Positions 24,655 to 32,068 of a stretch of DNA of 55,362 bases are shown one piece after another. The stretch is from Bacillota bacterium (GTDB lineage Bacteria; Bacillota; Clostridia; Tissierellales; Peptoniphilaceae). Location: contig JAEZXH010000013.1 in NCBI GenBank assembly GCA_023442775.1, positions 1-55,362 on the forward strand, given 5' to 3'. Position numbers and translations under genes: made by a program. Numbering within the stretch: position 1 is the stretch's first letter; every line of letters starts with the position of its first letter. Below the pieces are notes generated by a model. That model was not told the DNA's origin and did no database searches. It worked only from the letters and a program-made list of their open reading frames with translations.

Positions 24655-27009
24655 ATGCCCGAGTATCAGTTCATCCGTTGGTTTCATGAAATTGGCAAGG
24701 AAGATGTAGGCATCGTTGGAGGAAAAGGTGCAAACCTTGGAGAAATGACTCAAATGGGGGTGGACGTCCCCCCGGGATTCTGTGTAACCGCTGGCGCGTA
24801 CAATGATTTTATCCACTACGCCGGCCTCGATGAGGTGGTGAAGCTTCTCATGGAGGGCCTTGACGTCGAGGATGTGGACGCCCTGAAGGAAGCGGGCGAT
24901 CAGATTCGCGATCGCATTCGTCACGGGGAGATTGACCCGGCGATTGAAGAAGAGATTCGCAGCGCCTACCGGGCCTTCTCCGAGAAGGTGGGCCTGGAAA
25001 ACCCTGAGGTTGCCGTGCGCTCCTCGGCGACGGCAGAGGACTTGCCCGATGCATCCTTTGCCGGACAGCAGGACACCTATCTGCACATCCATGGGGAAGA
25101 TGAGCTCGTGGAGTACGTCCGTCGCTGCTGGGCGAGCCTTTGGACCTCCCGTGCCATCTACTATCGGGAAAAGCAACAGTACGATCACTTCGACGTGGCC
25201 CTCTCCGTCGTGGTGCAAAAGATGGTCAACAGTGAGAAGAGTGGCGTCATGTTTACCGCCAACCCCATCACCAGCAACCGCAACGAGATGATGATCAACG
25301 CGAGCTGGGGCCTCGGGGAAGCAGTGGTCTCCGGGACCGTGACTCCCGACGAGTACACCATCGACAAAAAGACGGGAAGCGTCCTCGAACGCCACATCGC
25401 CGAGAAGAATACCATGGTGGTGAAGTCCGCCTCCGGCCTTGGGACCGAAGAAGTTTCCATCGCCACCGCCCTCGGGGAAGATGCAGTCCACGCCGAGTGC
25501 CTGCGCCCCGAAGAGTTGAAGAAGCTCATCGATGCGGGAAAGAAAATCGAAGAACTCTACGGCAGTGTCCAAGACATCGAATGGGGCATCGACAGAGATA
25601 CGAAGGAGCTCTACATCCTTCAATCTCGCCCCATCACCACCCTTTCTGAGGAGGCCAAAGAGGTGAATACGGAAAAGACGGAAGAAAAACTCGAAAGCCT
25701 CGTGCGCGGTCTCGCCGCATCCCCTGGGATCGGACGCGGACGAGTCTGCAAGATTGAGGACATCGACGAAATCAGCCGCGTGAAGGAAGGGGACATCCTC
25801 GTGACCGGGATGACGAACCCGGACATGGTTCCCGCCATGCGCAAGAGTGCTGCCGTCGTCACCGACGAAGGGGGGCGCACCTGTCACGCCGCCATCGTCT
25901 CCCGTGAACTCGGGATTCCCTGTATCGTCGGCAGCAAGGATGCGACGAAGGTCCTCGACGAGGGGATGGAAGTCACCGTCGACGCCACCCGTGGTGTGGT
26001 ATATCGTGGCCTCGTCCTCCAAGAAGAGGAGCCGAAAAAAGAAGAGAAGACCTCTGCTGGCGTGGACCTTGGAGAACTGCGTCAACTCCTCGCTCCCGTG
26101 ACGGGGACGAAGATCTACATGAACCTCGGCGAACCGGAGCTCATCGACCGCTACAAGGACCTGCCCTTCGATGGGATTGGCCTCATGCGCACGGAATTTA
26201 TCTTCACAAACCGCATCGGTGCCCACCCGATGTACCTCGTGAAGGAAGGCCGAGGCGATGAGATGATTGACAAGCTCGCCGAGGGCATTGCAAAAGTCGC
26301 CTCTGCCATCTATCCGAAGCAAGTTACGGTGCGGATGAGTGACTTTAGAACCAACGAATTCCGCGGCCTCGAAGGGGGCGACGACGTGGAGCCCATCGAG
26401 CAAAACCCGATGATTGGCTGGCGCGGTGTCTCCCGTTACATCTCCCCAGAATACGAAGAGGGGTTCCGCCTCGAGTGTCGTGCGATGAAGAAGGTCCGGG
26501 AAGAGTACGGCCTCACCAACGTGGTGGCGATGCTCCCCTTCGTCCGTACCCCCGAGGAACTCGTCGTCGTCAAGGGGATTATGGCGGAAGAGGGCCTCGT
26601 CCAAGGGAAGGACTTCAAGATTTGGATCATGGCGGAAGTGCCCTCGGTGGTCTTCCAGGCCGAAGAGTTTGCTCAACTCGTCGACGGATTCTCCATCGGC
26701 AGCAATGACCTGACCCAACTCGTCATGGGTGCCGATAGAGACTCTGGGGTTCTCAACAACATGGGATACTTCGACGAGCGCAATGAGGCGGTGAAGCGCG
26801 CCATCACCATCCTCATCGACGCCTGCCTGAAGTATGGAAAGACCATCTCCATCTGTGGACAAGGGCCGAGCCAGTACCCAGAGTTTGCCCAGTTCCTCGT
26901 GGAGAAGGGGATTACCTCCATGAGTGTCAACCCCGATACCGTCGAGTACACCCGTCGCCTTGTGGCGAGTGTGGAACAGAAGATGATTCTTCGTTCTCTG
27001 CGGAAATAA
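24655..27009 (+). CDS. ppsA: Phosphoenolpyruvate synthase
   Basis: 784 residues, normal for the family. The N-terminal ATP-grasp domain begins GGKGANLGEMTQ; the phosphohistidine domain has GGRTCHAAIVSRELG with catalytic His near residue 416; the C-terminal PEP/pyruvate TIM barrel includes GLMRTEF, GSNDLTQ and CGQGPS with the catalytic Cys. It converts pyruvate and ATP to PEP, AMP and phosphate, feeding gluconeogenesis, and can also run toward pyruvate in anaerobes. ATG 24655 follows AAAGGAGGCGCATT. It is a single-gene unit with its own promoter and terminator. Confidence 0.93.
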   Translation: MPEYQFIRWFHEIGKEDVGIVGGKGANLGEMTQMGVDVPPGFCVTAGAYNDFIHYAGLDEVVKLLMEGLDVEDVDALKEAGDQIRDRIRHGEIDPAIEEEIRSAYRAFSEKVGLENPEVAVRSSATAEDLPDASFAGQQDTYLHIHGEDELVEYVRRCWASLWTSRAIYYREKQQYDHFDVALSVVVQKMVNSEKSGVMFTANPITSNRNEMMINASWGLGEAVVSGTVTPDEYTIDKKTGSVLERHIAEKNTMVVKSASGLGTEEVSIATALGEDAVHAECLRPEELKKLIDAGKKIEELYGSVQDIEWGIDRDTKELYILQSRPITTLSEEAKEVNTEKTEEKLESLVRGLAASPGIGRGRVCKIEDIDEISRVKEGDILVTGMTNPDMVPAMRKSAAVVTDEGGRTCHAAIVSRELGIPCIVGSKDATKVLDEGMEVTVDATRGVVYRGLVLQEEEPKKEEKTSAGVDLGELRQLLAPVTGTKIYMNLGEPELIDRYKDLPFDGIGLMRTEFIFTNRIGAHPMYLVKEGRGDEMIDKLAEGIAKVASAIYPKQVTVRMSDFRTNEFRGLEGGDDVEPIEQNPMIGWRGVSRYISPEYEEGFRLECRAMKKVREEYGLTNVVAMLPFVRTPEELVVVKGIMAEEGLVQGKDFKIWIMAEVPSVVFQAEEFAQLVDGFSIGSNDLTQLVMGADRDSGVLNNMGYFDERNEAVKRAITILIDACLKYGKTISICGQGPSQYPEFAQFLVEKGITSMSVNPDTVEYTRRLVASVEQKMILRSLRK

Positions 27010-27013
27010 GAAG

Positions 27014-27038
27014 GAGACGCCTCGCGCGTCTCTTTTTT
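27014..27038 (+). terminator. Terminator of ppsA
   Basis: GAGACGC (27014-27020) pairs with GCGTCTC (27026-27032), then a run of T. Confidence 0.9.
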
Positions 27039-27091
27039 TGTCCTTTGGGAAATCATTTGCGTCACAAATAGAAAAAGAGGGCCGTGGGTGG

Positions 27092-27097
27092 TATAAT
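27092..27097 (+). promoter_or_regulatory. -10 element before the 27.1-kb operon
   Basis: TATAAT at 27092-27097 with GTGG before it, 22 nt before the GTG start. Its position shows that an ATG at 27084 cannot be the start if this promoter is used. The -35 is unclear. Confidence 0.5.
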
Positions 27098-27119
27098 AAG
27101 TCCCAAAGGAGATGAGATC

Positions 27120-27452
27120 GTGCTCAAAAACGACCGCACGCGCACGGAAATCAACCAGCGCCTGAAGATGCTTGCCCATTTGGGAGAGGGATGCGACGAC
27201 GATGCCTTGGCTCGTCGTATCGAAGAGGTGTTCCATAGGGAAGGTCCCTCTGCCGCAGAAGACCTCCTCTTTGAAGAGGGGCCCGACGCACCGGCGCAGA
27301 TGCTTCGGGCAGGGCTTTGGCTCTACGATGCCCTCAATTCCTACGAGGACAAGGAGCTCGAGGCCCTTGGGTTTCCCCGTCGCGAAGTGCGCCAGGGCAT
27401 AGAAGATCTCCTCGGTCTCTTTGGAGTGATGCCCACAAGTGAGAAAGGATGA
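27120..27452 (+). CDS. Uncharacterised acidic protein
   Basis: 110 residues from GTG 27120, which follows AAAGGAGATGAGATC. Not recognised. It is charged and helical, with no signal peptide, membrane segment or Cys motif. Repeating acidic-hydrophobic patterns (DALARRIEEVF, LWLYDALNSYEDKELEALGF) suggest a small all-alpha cytosolic protein. It is followed after 3 nt by another unknown gene and then a TraX-type membrane protein. Confidence 0.6.
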   Translation: MLKNDRTRTEINQRLKMLAHLGEGCDDDALARRIEEVFHREGPSAAEDLLFEEGPDAPAQMLRAGLWLYDALNSYEDKELEALGFPRREVRQGIEDLLGLFGVMPTSEKG

Positions 27453-27455
27453 ACC

Positions 27456-27788
27456 ATGATTCACACACCCCTCGTCTGCGAAACTGACGCTTCGACGGAA
27501 GTCATTGAACATACGGAAACGATCACCCAGGTCATCGATCGCCTGCAAAAGGCCCCTCAGGAACACTACGCCCGTTTCTTCCGCGAAGGGGACGGACTCA
27601 GGGAATTGGAAGTGCGCCTCATCGATGGGGAATATCGTCTCGAGGCTCGCCTCGGCGATGGAACGGCGATGACCCGCTATCGCGCATTTTATAAAGATGT
27701 GGAAGACGTCCTTGAAATCTGCTGGGCCTACTACGAACACGACGAGGCTCCCGATATGATCTCCTGGACGGACATTACGCATGGGTAA
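27456..27788 (+). CDS. Uncharacterised small protein
   Basis: 110 residues, not recognised. The middle has alternating strands (ELEVRLIDGEYRLEARLGDGTAMTRY in part), suggesting a small beta-rich or alpha/beta fold, with an acidic, aromatic C-terminus. No motif points to an activity. It starts 3 nt after its neighbour and overlaps the TraX-like gene by 8 bp, so it is part of a three-gene operon. Confidence 0.6.
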   Translation: MIHTPLVCETDASTEVIEHTETITQVIDRLQKAPQEHYARFFREGDGLRELEVRLIDGEYRLEARLGDGTAMTRYRAFYKDVEDVLEICWAYYEHDEAPDMISWTDITHG

Positions 27789-28509
27789 ATCCTGGCGCCT
27801 CTCTGGTGCGACACTGAAGGCCATTGCGATGGTGACGATGACAATCGATCACCTTGCAGCGGCCCTTCTTTTACCCCTTCTCTCCGCGGACACCGTCCCT
27901 TCCTGGCTCTCTGGGTTGGATCTTCCCAGGCTCTACAACCTCATGCGAGGCATTGGGAGAATTGCCTTTCCCATCTTCGCCTTTCTCCTCGTCGAAGGAC
28001 TTCTCCTGACGAGAAGCAAAAAGAAGATGGGACTTCGCCTCCTCCTTGTGGGGCTCATCTCCGAGCCCTTTTTCGATCGGGCCCTCATGGGAAGTTGGGT
28101 GGATTGGGGACACCAAAACATCTTTTGGACCCTGCTTCTTGCTGGACTTGCCATCTGGGCGGGGGAAGAGGTGTTGCGACGGGGAAAACATCAGGCCCTT
28201 CGCGTCGTCCCCCTTCTTCTCGCCATGGGCATCGCGCAACTGACCCGCGTCGATTATGGAGCTATCGGGGTCGCCGCCATTGGATTTTACTGGCTCTTTC
28301 GAGGCCTTCCCTACGGCCGCGTCGTCGCCACCATCGCCGGGTATTTTGGGGAAGCAGTCCTCTTCTGGGGTTCTCCACTCTATGTCATCCCACTCCTTCA
28401 GGCCTATGACGGCACCCGGGGCAGACAGTGGAAGTGGCTCTCCTATCTCTTTTATCCTGGGCACTTGGCCATCCTCGCCCTCGCCGCCACAAGACTCTAT
28501 CCCGCATAA
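27781..28509 (+). CDS. TraX-family integral membrane protein
   Basis: 242 residues with about eight membrane segments. The N-terminal LKAIAMVTMTIDHLAAALL matches the TraX start, including the DH pair, and RIAFPIFAFLLVEG continues the pattern. TraX of F plasmid acetylates pilin; chromosomal relatives are taken as membrane acyltransferases with unknown targets. There is no conjugation module nearby, so a pilin role is unlikely here. It is last in its operon, facing YitT across a shared terminator. Confidence 0.8.
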   Translation: MGKSWRLSGATLKAIAMVTMTIDHLAAALLLPLLSADTVPSWLSGLDLPRLYNLMRGIGRIAFPIFAFLLVEGLLLTRSKKKMGLRLLLVGLISEPFFDRALMGSWVDWGHQNIFWTLLLAGLAIWAGEEVLRRGKHQALRVVPLLLAMGIAQLTRVDYGAIGVAAIGFYWLFRGLPYGRVVATIAGYFGEAVLFWGSPLYVIPLLQAYDGTRGRQWKWLSYLFYPGHLAILALAATRLYPA

Positions 28510-28512
28510 AAA

Positions 28513-28535
28513 AAGCGTCCCCTCAGGGGACGTTA
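28513..28535. terminator. Shared terminator between TraX-like and yitT genes
   Basis: CGTCCCC (28516-28522) and GGGGACG (28526-28532) around TCA. Seven A residues upstream give a good T run on the minus strand, and TTATT gives a weaker one on the plus strand. Confidence 0.8.
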
Positions 28536-29378
28536 TTCGTAGGTGAACCCTTCGCCCTCGACCTCGGTGACGTTGGAGACGTAGAGGAAGGCGCGTGAAT
28601 CGGTTTTTCGCACGAATTCGCGAAGGAGGACATATTGTTGGCGATCGACGACGGTGTGAATCATCTTCCGCTCGTGGCCCGAGTAACCGCCCTCGGCGTG
28701 GTAAATCGTCGTGCCGCGATAGAGGTCGGTGATGATGAAGTCGTTGATGGCCTTCCACTCACGGCTGGAGACGGTGATGGCATATTGGGTGTCAAAGCCG
28801 GCGAGCATCTTGTCGATGACCAGGGCGTTGATGATGATCCCCAAGAGAGCGTACATTCCAAGTTTCGGCCCGTAGATAAAGGCAGCACCCAAAGTCACGG
28901 AACCGTCGCTCATGATGAGACCATTCCCGAAGGTAAAGCGGGTGTATTTGTCCACAATCTTCGCGATGATGTCGGTGCCACCGGTGGAGGCCCCTTGGTT
29001 TAAGACGATGCCCATGCCGATGCCTTGGATGAAGATGCCGAAGATGAGATTGATAAAGAGGTCATCGGTTAAGGGTCCATCCATGGGGAAGAGGTGCTCA
29101 AAGAGGCGGAGCATCCCACTCATGGCGAGGGAGGCGTAAATGGTGTAGCCCCCAAAGTCCCGGCCGATGGTCACAAATCCCAGGGCGAAGAGGAAGATGT
29201 TCACCACCAAGAGGAACATGGAGACGGGAATCTTTGGAATCACCGCGTTTAAGAGCATGGCAATCCCCGAGGCGCCTCCGACGGCGAGATTTGAGGGAAT
29301 CAAGAAGAAATAGAGACCGGCCACGAGAATCAGGAGGCCGACGTTGACCAAGAAGAAACGCTTGAGATTAAACTTCAT
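28533..29378 (-). CDS. YitT-family membrane protein (DUF161 + DUF2179)
   Basis: 281 residues: five or six membrane segments in the first 180 residues (GGASGIAMLLN and GASTGGTDIIAKI are the repeated YitT signatures), then a cytosolic DUF2179 domain (about 200-281) ending in VSNVTEVEGEG. The family is widespread in Firmicutes and its substrate is unknown; it may be a transporter or sensor. It shares overlapping, oppositely directed promoters with trmL. Confidence 0.85.
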   Translation of the reverse strand: MKFNLKRFFLVNVGLLILVAGLYFFLIPSNLAVGGASGIAMLLNAVIPKIPVSMFLLVVNIFLFALGFVTIGRDFGGYTIYASLAMSGMLRLFEHLFPMDGPLTDDLFINLIFGIFIQGIGMGIVLNQGASTGGTDIIAKIVDKYTRFTFGNGLIMSDGSVTLGAAFIYGPKLGMYALLGIIINALVIDKMLAGFDTQYAITVSSREWKAINDFIITDLYRGTTIYHAEGGYSGHERKMIHTVVDRQQYVLLREFVRKTDSRAFLYVSNVTEVEGEGFTYE

Positions 29379-29395
29379 GGAACCACTCCCTTCAT

Positions 29396-29430
29396 GTATA
29401 ATTGAAAAAGAAAACTGTGTACAATTATAC
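29396..29430. promoter_or_regulatory. Face-to-face overlapping promoters of yitT-like gene and trmL
   Basis: GTATAATTG (29396-29404) and CAATTATAC (29422-29430) are a perfect 9-bp inverted repeat spaced by 17 bp. On the plus strand TTGAAA (29403-29408) and TTATAC (29425-29430) are 16 bp apart. On the minus strand TTGTAC (29424-29419) and TTATAC (29401-29396) are 17 bp apart. Each -35 overlaps the other strand's -10, so polymerase can occupy only one at a time. Confidence 0.65.
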
Positions 29431-29467
29431 GCCTATTGCCCCGAGTTGAAAACCCCAGGAGTGTGTC

Positions 29468-29929
29468 ATGAGTCTTCATATTGTCCTCGTTGAACCGGAA
29501 ATTCCCCATAACACTGGTGCCATCGCCAGGAGCTGTGCCCTCACAAAAAGTACCCTGCACCTTGTGAAGCCCTTGGGGTTTTCCCTCGAGGACAAATACA
29601 TGAAGCGAGCGGGCCTCGACTATTGGCCCTTGGTCGAGCTTCAGGTCCATGAACATTTGGACGAGGTCTTTGAACACCTAGAGGGGCACCGCTTCTTCTT
29701 CGCCACCACGAAGACGTCGCGACGCTATAGTGACATCGCCTATGAAGATGGGGATGTCCTCGTCTTTGGGAAGGAGACGAAGGGATTGCCGGAAGATCTC
29801 CTCCGAGCCCATGAAGATACCAGCATCACCATCCCCATGCGCGAGGACCTCTCTCGTAGCCTCAACCTCGCCAACGCCTGTAACATCATCCTCTTTGAAG
29901 CCCTTCGACAGTTGGACTTCCCCTTCTGA
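29468..29929 (+). CDS. trmL: tRNA (cytidine/uridine-34-2'-O)-methyltransferase TrmL
   Basis: 153 residues, the standard minimal SPOUT length. Motifs: IVLVEPEIPHNTGAIAR at the N-terminus, VFGKETKGLP near 100, and IPMREDLSRSLNLANA near 125, forming the trefoil knot that binds SAM. It methylates the ribose of the wobble base of tRNA-Leu isoacceptors in known relatives. The ATG follows CCCCAGGAGTGTGTC. It has a terminator directly downstream. Confidence 0.92.
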   Translation: MSLHIVLVEPEIPHNTGAIARSCALTKSTLHLVKPLGFSLEDKYMKRAGLDYWPLVELQVHEHLDEVFEHLEGHRFFFATTKTSRRYSDIAYEDGDVLVFGKETKGLPEDLLRAHEDTSITIPMREDLSRSLNLANACNIILFEALRQLDFPF

Positions 29930-29950
29930 GGGAAGGGGTTTATAGCACAA

Positions 29951-29983
29951 AAAAGAGCCCCGCATTGCGAGGCTCCTTTTTTG
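29951..29983 (+). terminator. Terminator after trmL
   Basis: GAGCC (29955-29959) and GGCTC (29971-29975) with an inner CGC/GCG pair, six T after and six A before, so it can work in both directions. Confidence 0.85.
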
Positions 29984-30051
29984 TGTGTCAAGGGAACAAG
30001 CCCCGCGACGTTAAGAACCATAACAGCAGAATAGAGGAGGCTTAGAAATCC

Positions 30052-30240
30052 ATGAGGGACAATATGACGGATTTAGAATATACATTCATCCTCAATACTA
30101 TCCTAGACAAAGCCGAAAGCACTGACGACATCGAAGAGGTGAGAAACTACCTTCGAGAAATCATGACGGCTTCGGGCTTGACGATTAAGCAAACGACGGT
30201 AAAGAAAAAAGAGGCTAGACCCGAAAAGCCTAACCTCTAA
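30052..30240 (+). CDS. Small uncharacterised protein at the edge of the foreign-looking patch
   Basis: A 62-codon ORF; ATG 30064, four codons in, is an equal or better start (GAGGGA lies just before it). The product would be a charged helical protein ending in a Lys/Arg-rich tail. Not recognised. Its 3' end overlaps a good minus-strand intrinsic terminator (30201-30238), so part of the coding region doubles as RNA structure. It may be a remnant or accessory gene of a mobile element. Confidence 0.45.
   Translation: MRDNMTDLEYTFILNTILDKAESTDDIEEVRNYLREIMTASGLTIKQTTVKKKEARPEKPNL
30201..30238 (-). terminator. Minus-strand intrinsic terminator
   Basis: Read on the minus strand, AGAGG-TTAG (30238-30230) pairs with CTA-GCCTCT (30218-30210), 9 bp with one G-T, followed by TTTTTTCTTT (30210-30201). 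On the plus strand the T run is absent. It implies a leftward transcript coming from the 30.3-30.9 kb region. Confidence 0.6.
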
Positions 30241-30249
30241 AAACCAAAC

Positions 30250-30820
30250 ACCGTCAAGGCGAAAAGTTGCCTCCTCTTGCCTTGATGGTATGTACAATCA
30301 TACCACAAGGAGCAAGGTCGCCGCAAGGAGATGATACAACGACAAGGAAGAAAACCATCCTAGAAGAACACAATGAGCACGACCATCGCAAGGGTAGAGG
30401 GTAGAAACACCTAAAGCCCTATGACCCCAACAAGGGGCGCACATTGACAACTCTACCACCGGAAAACCTAACGTCTATGGCGTAGGAAAAGCGGGAACAA
30501 TCCGGAACGGTTGGACAACTCTTAGAACACAACGGGACAAGAGAAGGCCAACAGTGAACGAGCGTGAAGGCTTTTCTGATAGTAGAAGCGGGGAACGGAT
30601 AAACTACAGGCCATACAGTGAGCCTGCGGGGTATGAACATACAGCCGTGTAGAAACTGACAACAGTCTTCATAAATCACGGTGCGGGCGTCTTGTATCGA
30701 ATAAACTACCTAGGCGCACGGTATCAAAATCTGAGGGGCCAACACCCCTCGGCGTGATAGGGTACGAGGTTTTCTTGTACCGAACTAACGGGGAATTCTG
30801 CTAACGGGTTCATAACCTGC
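30250..30820. ncRNA. Candidate large structured non-coding RNA
   Basis: About 570 bp with no credible ORF. Hairpins include ACCGTCAAGGC/GCCTTGATGGT (30250-30260/30279-30289), GGTATG/CATACC (30287-30292/30299-30304, which competes with the first), CCCC/GGGG (30425-30437), GCCGTG/CACGGT (30644-30649/30677-30682) enclosing ACTG/CAGT, GAGGGG/CCCCTC (30733-30738/30745-30750), and an 8-bp stem 30761-30768/30774-30781. The plus strand is A-rich and T-poor (38 T in 30301-30600 by my count). Strand is unresolved: plus has the A-rich loops usual in structured RNA, while minus has a promoter-like TTGACA-17-TATTGC near 30877-30849 and the terminator at 30201. Length and poor coding fit ROOL, GOLLD or OLE-like RNAs, but I cannot match a consensus. 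Confidence 0.5.
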
Positions 30821-30862
30821 GGAATGCTTTCCATGCAAGGAGAAGGACGCAATAGAGTTGCC

Positions 30863-30900
30863 TTGACTTTTTGTCAAGTTGTCCCTAATAACCTATCACG
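30863..30900 (+). promoter_or_regulatory. Promoter region with inverted repeat upstream of the 31-kb gene
   Basis: CTTGAC (30862-30867) and GTCAAG (30873-30878) form an inverted repeat that supplies -35-like elements on both strands. Plus options are TTGACT-17-TAATAA and TTGTCA-17-TATCAC. The minus option is TTGACA-17-TATTGC. It could be a divergent control region for the gene at 31025 and a leftward RNA. Confidence 0.4.
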
Positions 30901-31024
30901 TAGGCCTAGAGAAATCACAAACACAATCATAACGGCCTATCTTCTCAAGGGGCGCAACCTTGAAACAGTTTTTAGAACTTGTTACAATCATGAAGAAAAG
31001 AACTTTTTCAAGGGGGCGGTGTGG

Positions 31025-31621
31025 ATGAAGAATAAAGTCGTGGATTATATCTCACTCAATGACGCCCGGGAAATCTACTTTCCCGAGAAATCGAAGTCAT
31101 GGATTAAGATGCAGATACATGACAAAAAAATTCCTGCGGGGGCGTTGAAGTACTTCGGAAAAACCGCTTTTCTAAGTATTGATTATCTAAATCGCCGCTT
31201 CGGAAAATCCTATACAGTCCCATTGGAAGAAGATGAGAAGGCCGTCAAGCTTGAAGAGTTCTACAGCAGTGGGGAAATATATACCATGTTTTCACGAACA
31301 ACAACGACGGGCAATATCAAGAGAAAAGACAACTTGCCCCCGGAAAAAATTGTTGATGCTGACGGAAACACGGGTATTAAAAAAGCCTATATGGATGCTA
31401 CCTATCTGACTATACATGAGCAGATAAAGCATCAGATAGAGGCCCTCTCGAGATACTCAGAAGAGGAAAAAGAAATCCTCTACAAGGGGGCAACCCTTGC
31501 GCCTCAAGAACTTCTCAAGCTAGCACGCCGTTATTTAGATGACAACAACGCCCACGCCCTGTATCTTCTCATCGAGGGGAGTTCGACCCAGTACAAGATT
31601 GGCCTCGTCAAACGCAAATAA
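31025..31621 (+). CDS. Uncharacterised protein with an excisionase/HTH-like N-terminus
   Basis: 198 residues from ATG 31025 (GGGGGCGGTGTGG upstream). The first 65 residues (ISLNDAREIYF, WIKMQIHDKKIPAGALKYFGKTAF, then DYLNRRFG; shown in pieces) resemble winged-helix excisionase or MerR-like DNA-binding modules. The remainder is charged and helical and not recognised. Codon use is more AT-rich than in neighbouring core genes. It lies between the ORF-free structured region and the tmRNA 3' end, a common integration site, so a mobile-element origin is likely. No integrase or relaxase is seen. Confidence 0.55.
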   Translation: MKNKVVDYISLNDAREIYFPEKSKSWIKMQIHDKKIPAGALKYFGKTAFLSIDYLNRRFGKSYTVPLEEDEKAVKLEEFYSSGEIYTMFSRTTTTGNIKRKDNLPPEKIVDADGNTGIKKAYMDATYLTIHEQIKHQIEALSRYSEEEKEILYKGATLAPQELLKLARRYLDDNNAHALYLLIEGSSTQYKIGLVKRK

Positions 31622-31650
31622 AAAAGCTAGGGGATTGCCCCTAGCTTTTT
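31621..31650. terminator. Bidirectional terminator between 31-kb gene and tmRNA
   Basis: A nearly perfect palindrome: AAAAAGCTAGGGG, ATTG loop region, CCCCTAGCTTTTT. It serves the plus-strand gene and the minus-strand tmRNA. Confidence 0.9.
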
Positions 31651-31675
31651 CGTCATAGAGCGCAAACGCGCGGAT

Positions 31676-32028
31676 TGGTGGAGCCGGCGAGAGTCGAACT
31701 CGCGTCCGAAAAGCCGTCAACAGGAGGTTCTCCAAGCTCAGTTCTTCCGATTCATTCCCCGTACGCCAGCTGAAAGAACAAAGTCGAGCGTACAAGTAGC
31801 TTCATGAGTTCCGTCCTTTAGGCAAAGCTTACTAAAGTGCGGGGCTCCACGAGAATTGATGTCAGTCCCTCGTTCGTGGACGCGCGAGGGAGGACAGACA
31901 GCTTTACTTTAAGCTGCGAAAGCGTAATTGTTATTGTCGCTTAATTTTAGGTGGTCCTTTTTACGTTGCGAACCACAACGGCTTGCTCCTCCTGGGCCAG
32001 GCTCCCCGTCGAAACCATTTTCGGCCCC
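31676..32028 (-). ncRNA. ssrA: Transfer-messenger RNA (tmRNA)
   Basis: 353 nt. The 5' end GGGGCCGAAAATGG and 3' end CGGCTCCACCA form the tRNA-like acceptor (one G-T pair), with GTTCGACTC as the T loop. The internal reading frame ends with codons for DNNNYAFAA followed by TAA, so the tag is about (A)SDNNNYAFAA, with an AGC resume codon by my reading. It rescues stalled ribosomes and marks proteins for proteolysis, including by Clp proteases. Its promoter lies just upstream. Confidence 0.93.
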
Positions 32029-32038
32029 ATGTCCTCCC

Positions 32039-32067
32039 AGTATACCACGACGTGGGGACTTTCTCAA
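32039..32067 (-). promoter_or_regulatory. tmRNA promoter
   Basis: On the minus strand TTGAGA (32067-32062), 17-bp spacer and TATACT (32044-32039), 10 nt before the RNA 5' end. It is close to ideal for a stable RNA. Confidence 0.75.
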
Positions 32068-32068
32068 A

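Noticed and set aside
24487..26862. 791-codon open frame on the minus strand opposite ppsA
   Set aside because: It is antisense to a clear full-length PEP synthase, is rich in His and Asp as expected from reversed GC-rich codons, and has no ribosome site.
30419..30679. 86-codon minus-strand ORF inside the ORF-free structured region
   Set aside because: No ribosome site, unusual composition (many Cys, Pro and Phe) and it crosses several strong hairpins. Kept as a small doubt about the RNA call.
30250..30820. Group I or group II self-splicing intron
   Set aside because: No recognisable domain V hairpin, no P7 core I can identify, no intron-encoded protein and no interrupted host gene on either side.
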